From: Thermoguttaceae bacterium
GTDB lineage: Bacteria; Planctomycetota; Planctomycetia; Pirellulales; Thermoguttaceae
Direction: 5' to 3'
Assembly: GCA_017408405.1 (NCBI GenBank)
Contig: JAFQUP010000005.1
Span: forward strand, 1-64,000
DNA: 64,000 nucleotides
The notes under the pieces were generated by a model. The model ran no database searches. It had not been told where the DNA came from and saw nothing but the letters and a program-made list of their open reading frames with translations. Positions 1 to 7,498 of the stretch are shown piece after piece; the stretch's first letter is position 1, and each line of letters starts with the position of its first letter. The translations under genes were made by a program, and so were the position numbers.

Positions 1-171
1 GGCGGTGTCGTTGAAAATCCGTTTCCGCTCTTCCAGTTCCGCCTGTTTTCCGCGTATCACCCGATACACTGTGGACGGTGAAACATTCCCAACCAGCCGG
101 GAAATGCTCTCATAGCTCAAACCACGCGCCCGGAACTCGATAATTTTTTCAATCGTTTCTGCGTCTTTCAT
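1..171 (-). CDS. HTH DNA-binding protein, C-terminus beyond window edge
   Basis: The reading frame starts at the ATG read from base 171 and runs off the left edge, giving 57 residues. The visible part begins MKDAETIEKIIEFRARGLSY and continues with SISRLVGNVSPSTVYRVIRG. This is a compact helix-turn-helix of the Hin/resolvase or Xre-like kind: a helix with the RGLSYESIS turn, then a recognition helix SPSTVYRVIRG. Its ATG overlaps the TGA of the upstream sigma-like gene as ATGA, so the two are almost certainly co-transcribed and translationally coupled. The full function cannot be seen. It could be a small regulator or the start of a recombinase or terminase-like protein of a phage-type element. 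Confidence 0.7.
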   Translation of the reverse strand, partial: MKDAETIEKIIEFRARGLSYESISRLVGNVSPSTVYRVIRGKQAELEERKRIFNDTA

Positions 172-788
172 CGTGTCATCTCCGTTTCTGCGTTCTCCAA
201 ATAAACCAAATCCGCAAGTGAATATTTTTCACGGAATCCCGGCGGGAGAGGATTGAATCGTATCAGGTCGCGTATCTCTCGCTTGAATCGGTCCAAAATC
301 TGGAAAACCCGCTGTCGACTGATTCCATACGCAACCGTTGCCCCCTCGCTGCTATTCAGAAACGGGCAGGTCGCAATGACGCGCCGGGTATGTTCCGACG
401 TATGAAACAACGCCCACCGTATCAAGTCTTGCGCCTGCTCTCTCCGTTCCCGTTCCTCCGGTCTTTCCTCCGGCTGTGCTATCGTGTCAATGAATCGGAT
501 CCAGTCCTCGGTCTCCCTGTCCATTTCAGAAAAAGCCCACTTCAGCCCACGCTCTTTCCTCTGTTCGCGTTTCCAGTGAATAACACAAAGCAGGACAAAC
601 CGCGTTGCATACGTGACGATTGAGGCCTTTCCAGCGTCAAAATCATCGGGACGCAAGCAACTCTCGCCCAACACGAAAACCCGAAAATCTTCCCAATCCT
701 GATTCGGGATCCGCCCTCGTTTCGCTCCCCAATAAATCAAATCTGGATTTTCCATCAAGAACCGCGTCCGCTCTCTGCGCTCCGTCAT
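168..788 (-). CDS. sigma-70-like (phage-type) transcription factor
   Basis: This 206-residue protein is not a close match to any named family I know, but its layout is that of a small sigma factor. Residues 48-80 (DDFDAGKASIVTYATRFVLL, then IHWKREQRKER) resemble sigma region 2 (FDp.kgsf.tYl...i...r). Residues 145-175 (SEGATVAYGISRQRVFQILD) resemble the region 4 helix-turn-helix (G.SrqrV.Qil.r...lr). It lies in a tight minus-strand operon with 4-base overlaps on both sides, between a possible 33-residue peptide and an HTH protein. That packing is typical of phage or plasmid-derived operons. Promoter specificity is unknown. It might equally be a late-gene regulator that kept only the sigma-like fold. 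Confidence 0.6.
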   Translation of the reverse strand: MTERRERTRFLMENPDLIYWGAKRGRIPNQDWEDFRVFVLGESCLRPDDFDAGKASIVTYATRFVLLCVIHWKREQRKERGLKWAFSEMDRETEDWIRFIDTIAQPEERPEERERREQAQDLIRWALFHTSEHTRRVIATCPFLNSSEGATVAYGISRQRVFQILDRFKREIRDLIRFNPLPPGFREKYSLADLVYLENAETEMTR

Positions 789-886
789 CGTCCACCCTCC
801 GTTTCATAGTTGGCGGTTTCGGTCACGCCCAGAGCTGTTTTCAGACATTCCAAATTAGAAAGAATCGACTCAAGAATTTCACCCAC
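785..886 (-). CDS. possible 33-residue leader peptide of the sigma-like operon
   Basis: A short minus-strand frame starts with GTG at base 886 (VGEILESILSNLECLKTALG) and ends in a TGA that overlaps the ATG of the sigma-like gene by four bases. That is the same coupling seen between the next two genes. The composition is that of an amphipathic helix. There is no ATG and only a G-rich stretch just upstream as a ribosome site. A better GAGGAGG lies 22 bases upstream, so the start is uncertain. It may be a real small protein or part of a translated leader. Confidence 0.35.
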   Translation of the reverse strand: MGEILESILSNLECLKTALGVTETANYETEGGR

Positions 887-952
887 CGGCCCCCAATTTG
901 GCCCCCAGCCTCCTCAAGTGCCGTAAAATACGGAGTCTGCGTGTCCCCTTCC

Positions 953-980
953 GGGCTGCGGAATTGCGCAGCCCTTTTCT
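953..980 (+). terminator. rho-independent-type hairpin
   Basis: GGGCTGCG (953-960) and CGCAGCCC (967-974) form a perfect 8-bp stem with a 6-base loop, followed by TTTTCTATTTCTT on the plus strand. No convincing plus-strand gene precedes it. It sits between the convergently leaving trkA operon and the phage-like operon, so it may mark the edge of an inserted segment or insulate the minus-strand promoter. Confidence 0.55.
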
Positions 981-1059
981 ATTTCTTGAAAGAGGTATTG
1001 GCCTCGTCCTGAATTAATTTTGAAAATTGTTTCTGAATAGAAAATTTTCTCAAAAGACC

Positions 1060-2409
1060 TTAAGCCTCAAAGCGCGCGATAAGTTCATCAAGCTGCGTGT
1101 TTTTAGTCACAATCAGAGCAATGTCACCCGCCTCAAACTGGAAATCTCCACCCGGGACTTCGTTTTTACGGACAGCTTTCCGCGTCATGCCAAGAATAAT
1201 GCACTGGGGAGGAAGTTTCGCTTCGCGAAGTCGGCATTTCGAGATTGGTGAACCAGCCTGAACCTCAATCTCCACCAGCTCAATCTGACTGCTGAAAATA
1301 TTATCGTGAGAGATAATGACTCCCCTTTGGAGAAAGTTCATTACCCGGCGCGCGGCGGCTTCACGCGGACTTACCATGAAGTCAATCTCAAGTTTCTGTC
1401 GAATCACTTCCCCATAATCAATACGATTTGTGACGCAGTAAGTGTTTTTAACCCCCATCTCCCGTGCGGTCACGCACCCAATCAGATTATTTTCATCAGA
1501 GCCGGTACACGCGACAAACGCCTCCGCTTTGCCAATATGTTCCTCTTCAAGATCAACTCGGCTCCGCAAATCAAGGTGGACAACCTCCGCTTTTCTCTTA
1601 AGAATATCCGCCAGTTCCTCACAGCGTTCACGGTCCGCTTCGAGCAGGCGCACTCGATGTCTTTTTCCTAGAATCTGCGCCAAATGCAGTCCCGTTTCTC
1701 CGCCGCCGGCAATCACAATCGTTTTCTTTTGAGGCAGGACGCCGCCCATGCTTCGGCACACCTTAAGCAATGCATCGTGAACACCAAAAACAGCGATTCT
1801 GTCATTTTCCTGAAGCACATCGCTCGCGCGCGGAACAAAGGGTTGGGAATTCCGTGAAATCGCCCCGATTCGAACATCGGACGGAAACCCCAGCTCAAGA
1901 ATCTTCTTTCCGCGGCAACGTGAGGTTTTCCCTATCTCAAAGTCCATCATCTCCAAATCGCCGTAAAGATACGATTCCAGACTAAGCGCTTCAGAGAAAT
2001 TATCGACAGCCTGTGCCAAACGCACAGCGGTAAGCTGCTCAAGGCTGATAATTTTATTGATACCGAAATGGTCACAGTAATCAAAGACTTCAAGATTATT
2101 GACAATCGGCGAGTAAGCGCGCGCCACCGTACGGTTCGCCCCCATCGCCCTTGCCAGACTGGCGGCAATGAGATTCGTTTCATCCGAATCCGTCACGGCC
2201 AAACAGAGATCCGCGTCCATCACTCCGGCCTGAAACAGAACGGAGGCTTCCGCCGCGTTACCGCACAGAACCATAGCGTCCAGCGAATCGCAATGCGCGT
2301 CCAGAACCTCCTGATCCCGGTCAACGAGCGTGACATCATGGCGATGCCTGCTAAGCATCTGCGCAATGGAATATCCAACAGTGCCAGCTCCAAGAATCAC
2401 GATTCGCAT
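1060..2409 (-). CDS. trkA: Trk-system potassium uptake regulatory protein TrkA
   Basis: A 449-residue cytoplasmic NAD-binding subunit of the Trk/Ktr potassium uptake system, which gates a TrkH-type channel. It has the duplicated TrkA architecture. The first RCK_N Rossmann domain opens with MRIVILGAGTVGYSIAQML (GxGxxG) and is followed by an RCK_C domain around residues 140-215 ending in ENDRIAVFG. The second Rossmann domain starts at about 230 (KTIVIAGGGETGLHLAQIL), and its RCK_C domain closes the protein (FEAGDIALIVTKNTQLDELI). The length is normal for the family. No trkH lies in the window. It is the last gene of a minus-strand run behind two membrane proteins with short gaps, so it may be co-transcribed with them. 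Confidence 0.95.
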   Translation of the reverse strand: MRIVILGAGTVGYSIAQMLSRHRHDVTLVDRDQEVLDAHCDSLDAMVLCGNAAEASVLFQAGVMDADLCLAVTDSDETNLIAASLARAMGANRTVARAYSPIVNNLEVFDYCDHFGINKIISLEQLTAVRLAQAVDNFSEALSLESYLYGDLEMMDFEIGKTSRCRGKKILELGFPSDVRIGAISRNSQPFVPRASDVLQENDRIAVFGVHDALLKVCRSMGGVLPQKKTIVIAGGGETGLHLAQILGKRHRVRLLEADRERCEELADILKRKAEVVHLDLRSRVDLEEEHIGKAEAFVACTGSDENNLIGCVTAREMGVKNTYCVTNRIDYGEVIRQKLEIDFMVSPREAAARRVMNFLQRGVIISHDNIFSSQIELVEIEVQAGSPISKCRLREAKLPPQCIILGMTRKAVRKNEVPGGDFQFEAGDIALIVTKNTQLDELIARFEA

Positions 2410-2445
2410 AGTTCGTTCGCCTGTCCGGCCTTTCTCCGAAATTTC

Positions 2446-2712
2446 TCAGAATAAAATCATCATTACCACAAGCACCATGAGCATGAATCCGAAAATCCAT
2501 CCGCTCAAACGCAGTCCACGCCGCAGGACATCGTGAATGTCTTCGTGCCTGGAGGCGGAATAAACCATTCCAGTAGCCAAAATCAGCGGAATCGCGTAAA
2601 GGCAGTCAAATATACGCCAAAAAGCAAAAAGTGTCATGAAAAACCTCAAAATAAGAATAGGAATTGCCTGAGCAGCCGTTTCGCCGGAGGTTCCGACAAT
2701 CACCGGCCCCAA
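2446..2712 (-). CDS. small hypothetical membrane protein
   Basis: An 88-residue protein with three probable membrane segments: residues 14-33 (AIPILILRFFMTLFAFWRIF), about 38-50, and 70-88 at the C-terminus (GWIFGFMLMVLVVMMILF). It lies 12 bases downstream of the 213-residue membrane protein and 36 bases upstream of trkA, all on the minus strand, so the three probably form one operon. I do not recognise a family. The short gaps on both sides and the hydrophobic pattern support it as a real gene. Confidence 0.65.
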   Translation of the reverse strand: MGPVIVGTSGETAAQAIPILILRFFMTLFAFWRIFDCLYAIPLILATGMVYSASRHEDIHDVLRRGLRLSGWIFGFMLMVLVVMMILF

Positions 2713-2724
2713 GGATCATAAAGG

Positions 2725-3366
2725 TTAAACTTCCGCGAAATCGTCACCTTTCCGGCGTTTCGCTTTTCGCCGCAAGCGTTTTTCCTCCAGACGTCTTTGC
2801 CTTTCCTGCTCCTCCTGCTCTTCATTAACGGGACCGTAAAGCGCGTCAAAAATGGCAAAAAGATTCAAAAGCCCCGCCATTGCCGTCATGAGAGTTCCAA
2901 CCTCAAATCGACGATTCAGTTTCTTTCTGATATTGTCGATGGAATTATCATTCTCTGAATAAATCGGTCGTCCCGGCGTAACCTTCAGCGGCGGTGCCAT
3001 CAAACCATTCCAAAGCGGATCTTCTCCGTCAGGATCATGAAAATACTGAATCAGTGCCGGAAAAGCGGGAACTCCAACCCAAACCTGCGCCAGATAGTAA
3101 TAACGCATATCTCGATCCGCCCCGGGACTGTTTCTCATCGCAACGTAAACGCAGCGTGCCAGTCCGCACTTTCCGCTGGACAGCGCGGCTCCGAAAAAGA
3201 AAAGCCCAAGAATGCACACTGCGTAAACAAGCGCTTTTGCTTTTCTCCCCTGGTAAAGATGCCCCAATCCCGGCACAAGCCAGGCCAGCCAGCACGCGAT
3301 ATACGGATCACGCAGCTGAATCTCATCCGTTTTTGTCCTATCTTTTGATTTATCTTTATCTCTCAT
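2725..3366 (-). CDS. DUF6677-like planctomycete membrane protein
   Basis: A 213-residue protein. A charged N-terminus (MRDKDKSKDRTKTDEIQLRD) precedes a PYIACWLAWLVPGLGHLYQG segment typical of small membrane proteins with a P-G-x-G-H-x-Y/F-x-G signature. A second helix follows (AVCILGLFFFGAAL), then a loop with a YYLAQVWVGVPAFPALIQ helix, a third or fourth helix near residue 160 (MTAMAGLLNLFAIFDALYG), and a very basic tail (KRLRRKAKRRKGDD). The whole resembles the family annotated as DUF6677 in Planctomycetes; that assignment is from memory. Function unknown. It is the first gene of the run leading to trkA. Confidence 0.75.
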   Translation of the reverse strand: MRDKDKSKDRTKTDEIQLRDPYIACWLAWLVPGLGHLYQGRKAKALVYAVCILGLFFFGAALSSGKCGLARCVYVAMRNSPGADRDMRYYYLAQVWVGVPAFPALIQYFHDPDGEDPLWNGLMAPPLKVTPGRPIYSENDNSIDNIRKKLNRRFEVGTLMTAMAGLLNLFAIFDALYGPVNEEQEEQERQRRLEEKRLRRKAKRRKGDDFAEV

Positions 3367-3697
3367 GGAATCGTGTCTTTTATGAAAACAGACCTCAAAA
3401 TAAAATGGGCACGTGAAAATATTTCTGTACTTTCCACGTTTTTAAACATTATACCCGATAGAGCCTCAAAATGGAAGGACCACCCCAAAGAAAGATAAGC
3501 CCCTTCACAAAATATTTTCAATCTCCTACTAAAATAAATTACCAAATCCCGACCATTCTGACGATTATCCTTTAATAAAATTTCAAATCAAACGAAATAT
3601 TTTTCCCTTTTTATCTTTTTTTCTCATAAAATTCCAAAAATTTTACCAGATTTTAAAAAAACTGATTCAAAAAAGCTCAGAAAACGCCTGCGGGGGG

Positions 3698-3726
3698 TTG
3701 CATTTTTTCAGGCAAATTGATATAAT
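3698..3726 (+). promoter_or_regulatory. strong sigma-70 promoter for the 3.7 kb RNA
   Basis: TTGCAT (3698-3703), a 17-base spacer and TATAAT (3721-3726). This is the best consensus promoter seen in the window and lies about 350 bases ahead of the next coding start. The expected transcript start is near 3733. Confidence 0.75.
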
Positions 3727-3732
3727 ACTAAA

Positions 3733-3937
3733 TCTGTTATGCTGGATTTTTTCGCGAACTCAAAAATTCCCGAGGTCTCAATCCCGGAATACTTCTGATT
3801 ACGCGAAAAAACAGCTCCCTGAACTCAGGGGACAGTCAGGAACAGGATTTTTCATTCCGGCGCGTGTTTCCCTTAATTTACGTTTCCGTGAAAATGGGCA
3901 TTCCCCATCGCCGGGACAACCCGGATAAATGCCTTTT
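3733..3937 (+). ncRNA. candidate structured small RNA (about 205 nt)
   Basis: A non-coding stretch framed by a consensus promoter and a terminator hairpin. Stem 1 is TTTTTTCGCG (3747-3756) with CGCGAAAAAA (3802-3811), extended after a GA bulge by GCTG (3741-3744) with CAGC (3812-3815). It encloses an inner ATTCC/GGAAT pairing (3766-3770/3786-3790). Stem 2 is CCCTG-AACT-CAGGG (3817-3830). Stem 3 is the terminator. No frame of useful length is open. It does not match the conserved cores of tmRNA, SRP RNA or RNase P RNA that I know, and the stems are sequential rather than the single long rod of 6S RNA. It could be a trans-acting small RNA, or a leader that attenuates the gene at 4074. Confidence 0.55.
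3897..3937 (+). terminator. terminator of the candidate small RNA
   Basis: GGCATT (3897-3902) pairs with AATGCC (3928-3933), and inside it CCGGG (3911-3915) pairs with CCCGG (3920-3924) around ACAA. The stem is followed directly by TTTT. It ends the transcript started at 3733 well before the next gene, although read-through into 4074 is possible. Confidence 0.6.
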
Positions 3938-4073
3938 AACAGACATACGGCGTTTCAAAAAATGTTCGTTTCCTGGGCCTGCTAAAATTTGACAGATCAG
4001 AATTTTGACAGAGAAGACCCTTCATTTCCTCTCTGTCGGGTAATATTTCAGTTTTTAACACCGGAATTTAACT

Positions 4074-6077
4074 ATGTCCACATTCAGCGTTTTTCGTAGA
4101 AACAAGAAAATGTCGCTTGCCGTACTCGGCGTTTTGACGATGCTTTCCTTTGTGTTTATTCCTACTCTTGAGCAGTGCAACCGAAATTTCCTTCCGGGAA
4201 AACAGACCGTTTTTGTTTCCAAAATGTTCGGAAACCTGACTGGAAACGAATTTGATCTCATTCGTATGCAGCAGAGCGCAGTCTACGAAGTCCTGATGCA
4301 GGGGGCTTTCCAGGGACTCGACGCACAGTCCGTCATGTCGACCTGGCTTAAAGCCCGATTCGCCGAAAAAATGGGGTTTGTCGTTGGTGACAGCGAAATT
4401 CGCGAAATGATTCGGAACAATTTCAAATCCGCCGAGGAGTACAAATCGGCTCTGGACACCTACCGTATTGTCGAACTCACTTTTGAAGAAGGCCTGAAAG
4501 AGCTTATTCTCGCAAGCAAATACACCAATTTCTGCCTTGCGGGTATTGGACAGCAGATGAATATGCAGGGAATGCCCTTCGCGATGCCCGCGTTCCCGCC
4601 AACCATTGAACAGCAGTGGAATTACTTCTGCGCTCTCAACCGCAGCGCTACGCTGGAAGTCGCTGCCGTCAAAGCGGAAGATTATCTCACCAAAGTCGCC
4701 AATCCCACCGACCTGGAGATCGCGGATTATTTCGAGGCACACAAAGACAAACTCGCCAACGCGGAAGCAGGTATCATCGGTTTCAAAAAACCGGCCAAAG
4801 TTAAAGTCCATTACTTCGCTTTCGATAAACCGATGAACGCGCCGACTCCGGATACCCTGGAAGCTCCCCTGAACGCTGATGATTTGGCGGACTCCATTAA
4901 TCTCGAAGACGCTCCGGCTCTCGCTCCTGAAGCCGCTCCCGCTCCTGAAGCCGCTCCCGCTCCTGAAGCCGCGCCCGCTCCTGAAGCCGCGCCCGCTCCT
5001 GAAGCCGCTCCCGCTCCTGAAGCCGCGCCCGCTACTGAAGCCGCTCCCGCTCCTGAAGCCGCGCCCGCTCCTGAAGCCGCTCCGGCCCCTGAAGCCGCGC
5101 CCGCTACTGAAGCCGCTCCGGCCCCTGAAGCCGCTCCCGCTGCCGCGTTGAATAACGAAAATCCTTTCCGTCTCGTCGCGGACGAAACTGTCGTGACGGA
5201 ACCCGCCCCGGCAGAAAACACGACTCCGGAAGAACAATTCGACATTAAAGTTTTTGCCAAACTGGTTCAGTCGGATGTTTCTTCGTACAAAACCGCGCTG
5301 AATGAATATCGTTTCAATAAGAAGGAAGGTCAGGAAGAACCCAAACTCACTTTCAGCGACGAAACGAAAGCCTACGCGGATAAATACTCGCTGGATTACG
5401 TCGAGCTGGACATGATGGACGTCAATGCTCTCGCGGAACAGCCGATCGCGCAGGCAATGGGCTTCAATGAAGTCATGATGAAGAAAATCTTCACGTGCGT
5501 CGAGGCGGAAGATCTTCGCGCGAATTATGTGGTGTGGAAATCCGAAGTAGAAGACGCCGCTGTCGCGGAATTAACGGATGAAGTTAAAAAAGTCGTCGCG
5601 GAAACCTGGAAACTTGAAAAAGCCAAGGAACTTGCCGCCTCTGCCGCCGCCGACATGGCCAAAGCCGCTGCCGAGAGCAAAACGCTGACCAATCCAATCA
5701 CGGTTGAAAATTTCGCGCAGTACGCGATGACCGCTCAGGGACCGATGCCGACAGATCTGGCTCTCTACGAAGATCAGCTGAACAATATTACGGAAGAATT
5801 CCGCGCAAACGTCTTCAAGATGGTTCCGGGCGAAGTAAAAGCCATGGGTAACCGTAATCGTTCGATTCAGTATGTCGTTCTTCTCAAGAGTTATGCTCCT
5901 GATGACGCGGAACTTCGCGCGATGTTCCAGAATATCAAAGAAAACCCGCAGTATTCTCAGTCCATGTTCATGATGGGCAACTACGAAACGATCAACGCCA
6001 TTCAGCGTTGGGAAATGAGCGTGTTTGAAGACGCGGGAGCTTCTTTTGTTGAAAGCAGCGATCCCTACGCGGAATGA
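4074..6077 (+). CDS. SurA/PpiD-like secreted or membrane-anchored protein with an Ala-Pro-Glu repeat
   Basis: A 667-residue protein. A short basic N-terminus and a single hydrophobic segment (residues 12-28, MSLAVLGVLTMLSFVFI) look like a signal anchor, as in PpiD. Residues 40-170 resemble the SurA/PpiD N-terminal chaperone domain (helical, with AEKMGFVVGDSEIREMIRNN). Residues 284-355 are twelve copies of a six-residue A-P-E-A-A-P unit. The rest is helical, with a PpiD-like tail. I see no clear parvulin (rotamase) domain, so catalytic isomerase activity is doubtful and a chaperone role is an inference. A terminator follows at 6110. The start has only a weak ribosome site (GGAA), as is common here. 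Confidence 0.75.
   Translation: MSTFSVFRRNKKMSLAVLGVLTMLSFVFIPTLEQCNRNFLPGKQTVFVSKMFGNLTGNEFDLIRMQQSAVYEVLMQGAFQGLDAQSVMSTWLKARFAEKMGFVVGDSEIREMIRNNFKSAEEYKSALDTYRIVELTFEEGLKELILASKYTNFCLAGIGQQMNMQGMPFAMPAFPPTIEQQWNYFCALNRSATLEVAAVKAEDYLTKVANPTDLEIADYFEAHKDKLANAEAGIIGFKKPAKVKVHYFAFDKPMNAPTPDTLEAPLNADDLADSINLEDAPALAPEAAPAPEAAPAPEAAPAPEAAPAPEAAPAPEAAPATEAAPAPEAAPAPEAAPAPEAAPATEAAPAPEAAPAAALNNENPFRLVADETVVTEPAPAENTTPEEQFDIKVFAKLVQSDVSSYKTALNEYRFNKKEGQEEPKLTFSDETKAYADKYSLDYVELDMMDVNALAEQPIAQAMGFNEVMMKKIFTCVEAEDLRANYVVWKSEVEDAAVAELTDEVKKVVAETWKLEKAKELAASAAADMAKAAAESKTLTNPITVENFAQYAMTAQGPMPTDLALYEDQLNNITEEFRANVFKMVPGEVKAMGNRNRSIQYVVLLKSYAPDDAELRAMFQNIKENPQYSQSMFMMGNYETINAIQRWEMSVFEDAGASFVESSDPYAE
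4923..5138 (+). repeat. 12 x 18-bp coding tandem repeat
   Basis: Twelve uninterrupted in-frame units of the type GCTCCTGAAGCCGCTCCC, encoding Ala-Pro-Glu-Ala-Ala-Pro. Two units carry Thr for Pro (GCTACT). Otherwise the differences are silent third-base changes (CTCCC, CGCCC, CTCCG). The near identity at DNA level points to recent expansion, and copy number probably varies between strains. Confidence 0.95.
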
Positions 6078-6109
6078 GCTTTTCCTAAACGCGTTTTCGC
6101 TTGATTCTT

Positions 6110-6140
6110 ACAGCGTCGGAAATTCCGGCGCTGTTTTTTT
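6110..6140 (+). terminator. rho-independent terminator
   Basis: ACAGCGTCGGA (6110-6120) pairs with TCCGGCGCTGT (6124-6134), one G-T wobble, 3-base loop, followed by seven T. It ends transcription of the 4074 gene. Confidence 0.9.
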
Positions 6141-6192
6141 GATTCCCTCCTGTTTTTTCAGTTAATTTTTTCCTGAAATGAAAGTTTTTCTC

Positions 6193-6220
6193 TTGACATT
6201 TCCTCATTTTGTTTTATGAT
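6193..6220 (+). promoter_or_regulatory. sigma-70 promoter of the DUF1559 gene
   Basis: TTGACA (6193-6198), 16-base spacer, TATGAT (6215-6220). It lies 45 bases before the chosen ATG, and its position argues against the in-frame TTG at 6241 as the start. Confidence 0.75.
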
Positions 6221-6264
6221 AAAAAATGGGATATTTTTAGTTGTTTCAAAAAAGGGGAAAACGA

Positions 6265-7275
6265 ATGTGCCAAAATAACATTTTACGAAAGCCGCGGACT
6301 GATTCCCGCTTCGCTTTTACGCTGGTTGAGCTTCTTGTCGTCATCGCGATCATCGGCATGCTGGTTGGTCTCCTGCTTCCAGCTGTTCAGCAGGCCCGGG
6401 AAGCAGCCCGCACAATGCAGTGTTCGAATCATTTAAAGCAAATGGGATTAGCCTCCCTGAATCACGAATCCAGTAACCGCATTCTTCCATCCGGCGGCTG
6501 GCTTTACTCGGTAGACGGTGATCCGGATATGGGTTTCGGCGCCAAACAGCCCGGTTCATGGCATTTCAACCTTCTTCCCTTTCTCGAAGCAAACGCTCTT
6601 TGGCAACTGGGGCTGGACGGCAACAAAGTCGCGGACCAAAATATAAAAAACGCGAATGAAACTCGCTCCAAAATGTCCCTTCCGCTCTTCAACTGCCCTT
6701 CCCGGCGGGCCGCGGTACCATATTACGCGCGCGGTGGTGACGGCATTAACAGCACGACTTATCTGAACAATATGGCAGTCAAAGGAGATTACGGCGGGTG
6801 CACGGGAACACAGTGGCTTTACGTTTCGGTCGGTTCTTACCAGGCGGGTCTTGAATTAAGTCCGACGAAACTCGGATACAAACCGGCAGAATCCGGTGTC
6901 GCTTTCGTTGCCAGTGAAGTCACTATTGGTGAAATTCGTGACGGAACAAGTAATACCTTTCTTTGCGGAGAAAAATATCTTCGTGCCGACAGATATATGC
7001 CGTCTTCCTCAGCCGATTCATATGGCGGGGGAGACGACCGCTGCATTTGGCAGGGGTTCGATAACGATACTCTTCGCCGTGCTGGAAAAGAATATCTTCC
7101 GCAGCAGGACCGCATTGGAGTTGATTTGGACTACTATTTTGGCGGGCCGCACGCCGGAGCACTCGGAATGGGTATGGCAGACGGCTCCATTCAAAGAATC
7201 TCATACTCCATTGACGGTGAAACATGGCAAAATCTCGCCAACCGCGCGGACGGAAACGCGGTCACGATTCCCTAA
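6265..7275 (+). CDS. DUF1559 domain protein with type IV pilin-like N-terminus
   Basis: A 336-residue member of the very large planctomycete DUF1559 family. A prepilin-type N-terminal methylation motif (FTLVELLVVIAIIG, with the conserved Glu five residues after Phe) begins near residue 18 and runs into LLLPAVQQAREAARTMQCSN. Then comes the family's NHLKQMGLASLNHESSN helix and a C-terminal signature (FGGPHAGALGMGMADGSIQR) of the usual H-x-G-x-x-x-x-x-x-x-D-G-S type. It is probably exported and processed by a prepilin peptidase, giving a pseudopilin-like surface or periplasmic protein of unknown role. The ATG at 6265 is preferred because AGGGG lies 9 bases upstream and a promoter sits at 6193. 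It is flanked by its own promoter and terminator, so it is monocistronic. Confidence 0.93.
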   Translation: MCQNNILRKPRTDSRFAFTLVELLVVIAIIGMLVGLLLPAVQQAREAARTMQCSNHLKQMGLASLNHESSNRILPSGGWLYSVDGDPDMGFGAKQPGSWHFNLLPFLEANALWQLGLDGNKVADQNIKNANETRSKMSLPLFNCPSRRAAVPYYARGGDGINSTTYLNNMAVKGDYGGCTGTQWLYVSVGSYQAGLELSPTKLGYKPAESGVAFVASEVTIGEIRDGTSNTFLCGEKYLRADRYMPSSSADSYGGGDDRCIWQGFDNDTLRRAGKEYLPQQDRIGVDLDYYFGGPHAGALGMGMADGSIQRISYSIDGETWQNLANRADGNAVTIP

Positions 7276-7297
7276 TCATTCCCAACAAAATCAGAAA

Positions 7298-7353
7298 CCA
7301 TTCGGCAAGTACTCTTTCCCCCCTTGCCGAATGGAAAGTACGTTTTCTTTTTT
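7298..7353 (+). terminator. rho-independent terminator
   Basis: CCATTCGGCAAG (7298-7309) and CTTGCCGAATGG (7323-7334) form a perfect 12-bp stem. A T-rich tract (TTTTCTTTTTT) begins 8 bases later. It terminates the DUF1559 gene. Confidence 0.8.
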
Positions 7354-7411
7354 CAATAATCTCCAAACCATTTTTCTCTGAACAGATTAAATCCCAAAAA
7401 TCATTGGAACG

Positions 7412-7446
7412 TAAAACACCCCGCGAATTCAACGTCCGCGAGGTGT
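7412..7446 (-). terminator. rho-independent terminator (minus strand)
   Basis: Read on the minus strand, ACACCTCGCG (7446-7437) pairs with CGCGGGGTGT (7425-7416), one mismatch, followed by TTTT. It ends the HzsA-related gene. Confidence 0.75.
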
Positions 7447-7498
7447 CTTCGAAGGTATGTGCCGATCAATGTCGTTTTAATTTAATCTCCTTCCTCCA

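Noticed and set aside
953-980. GC-rich hairpin as the 3' part of a tRNA or attachment site
   Set aside because: No T-loop consensus or cloverleaf could be built around it on either strand. It is better explained as a terminator.
3733-3937. 6S RNA
   Set aside because: The structure is a row of separate hairpins rather than a single long rod with a central bubble, so I leave it as an unnamed candidate RNA.
4068-5260. Long antisense frames over the repeat region (Arg/Ser/Gly-rich and Ala/Gly-rich proteins)
   Set aside because: They are the mirror image of the 18-bp coding repeat, which keeps all frames open. The plus-strand protein has a signal anchor, promoter and terminator.
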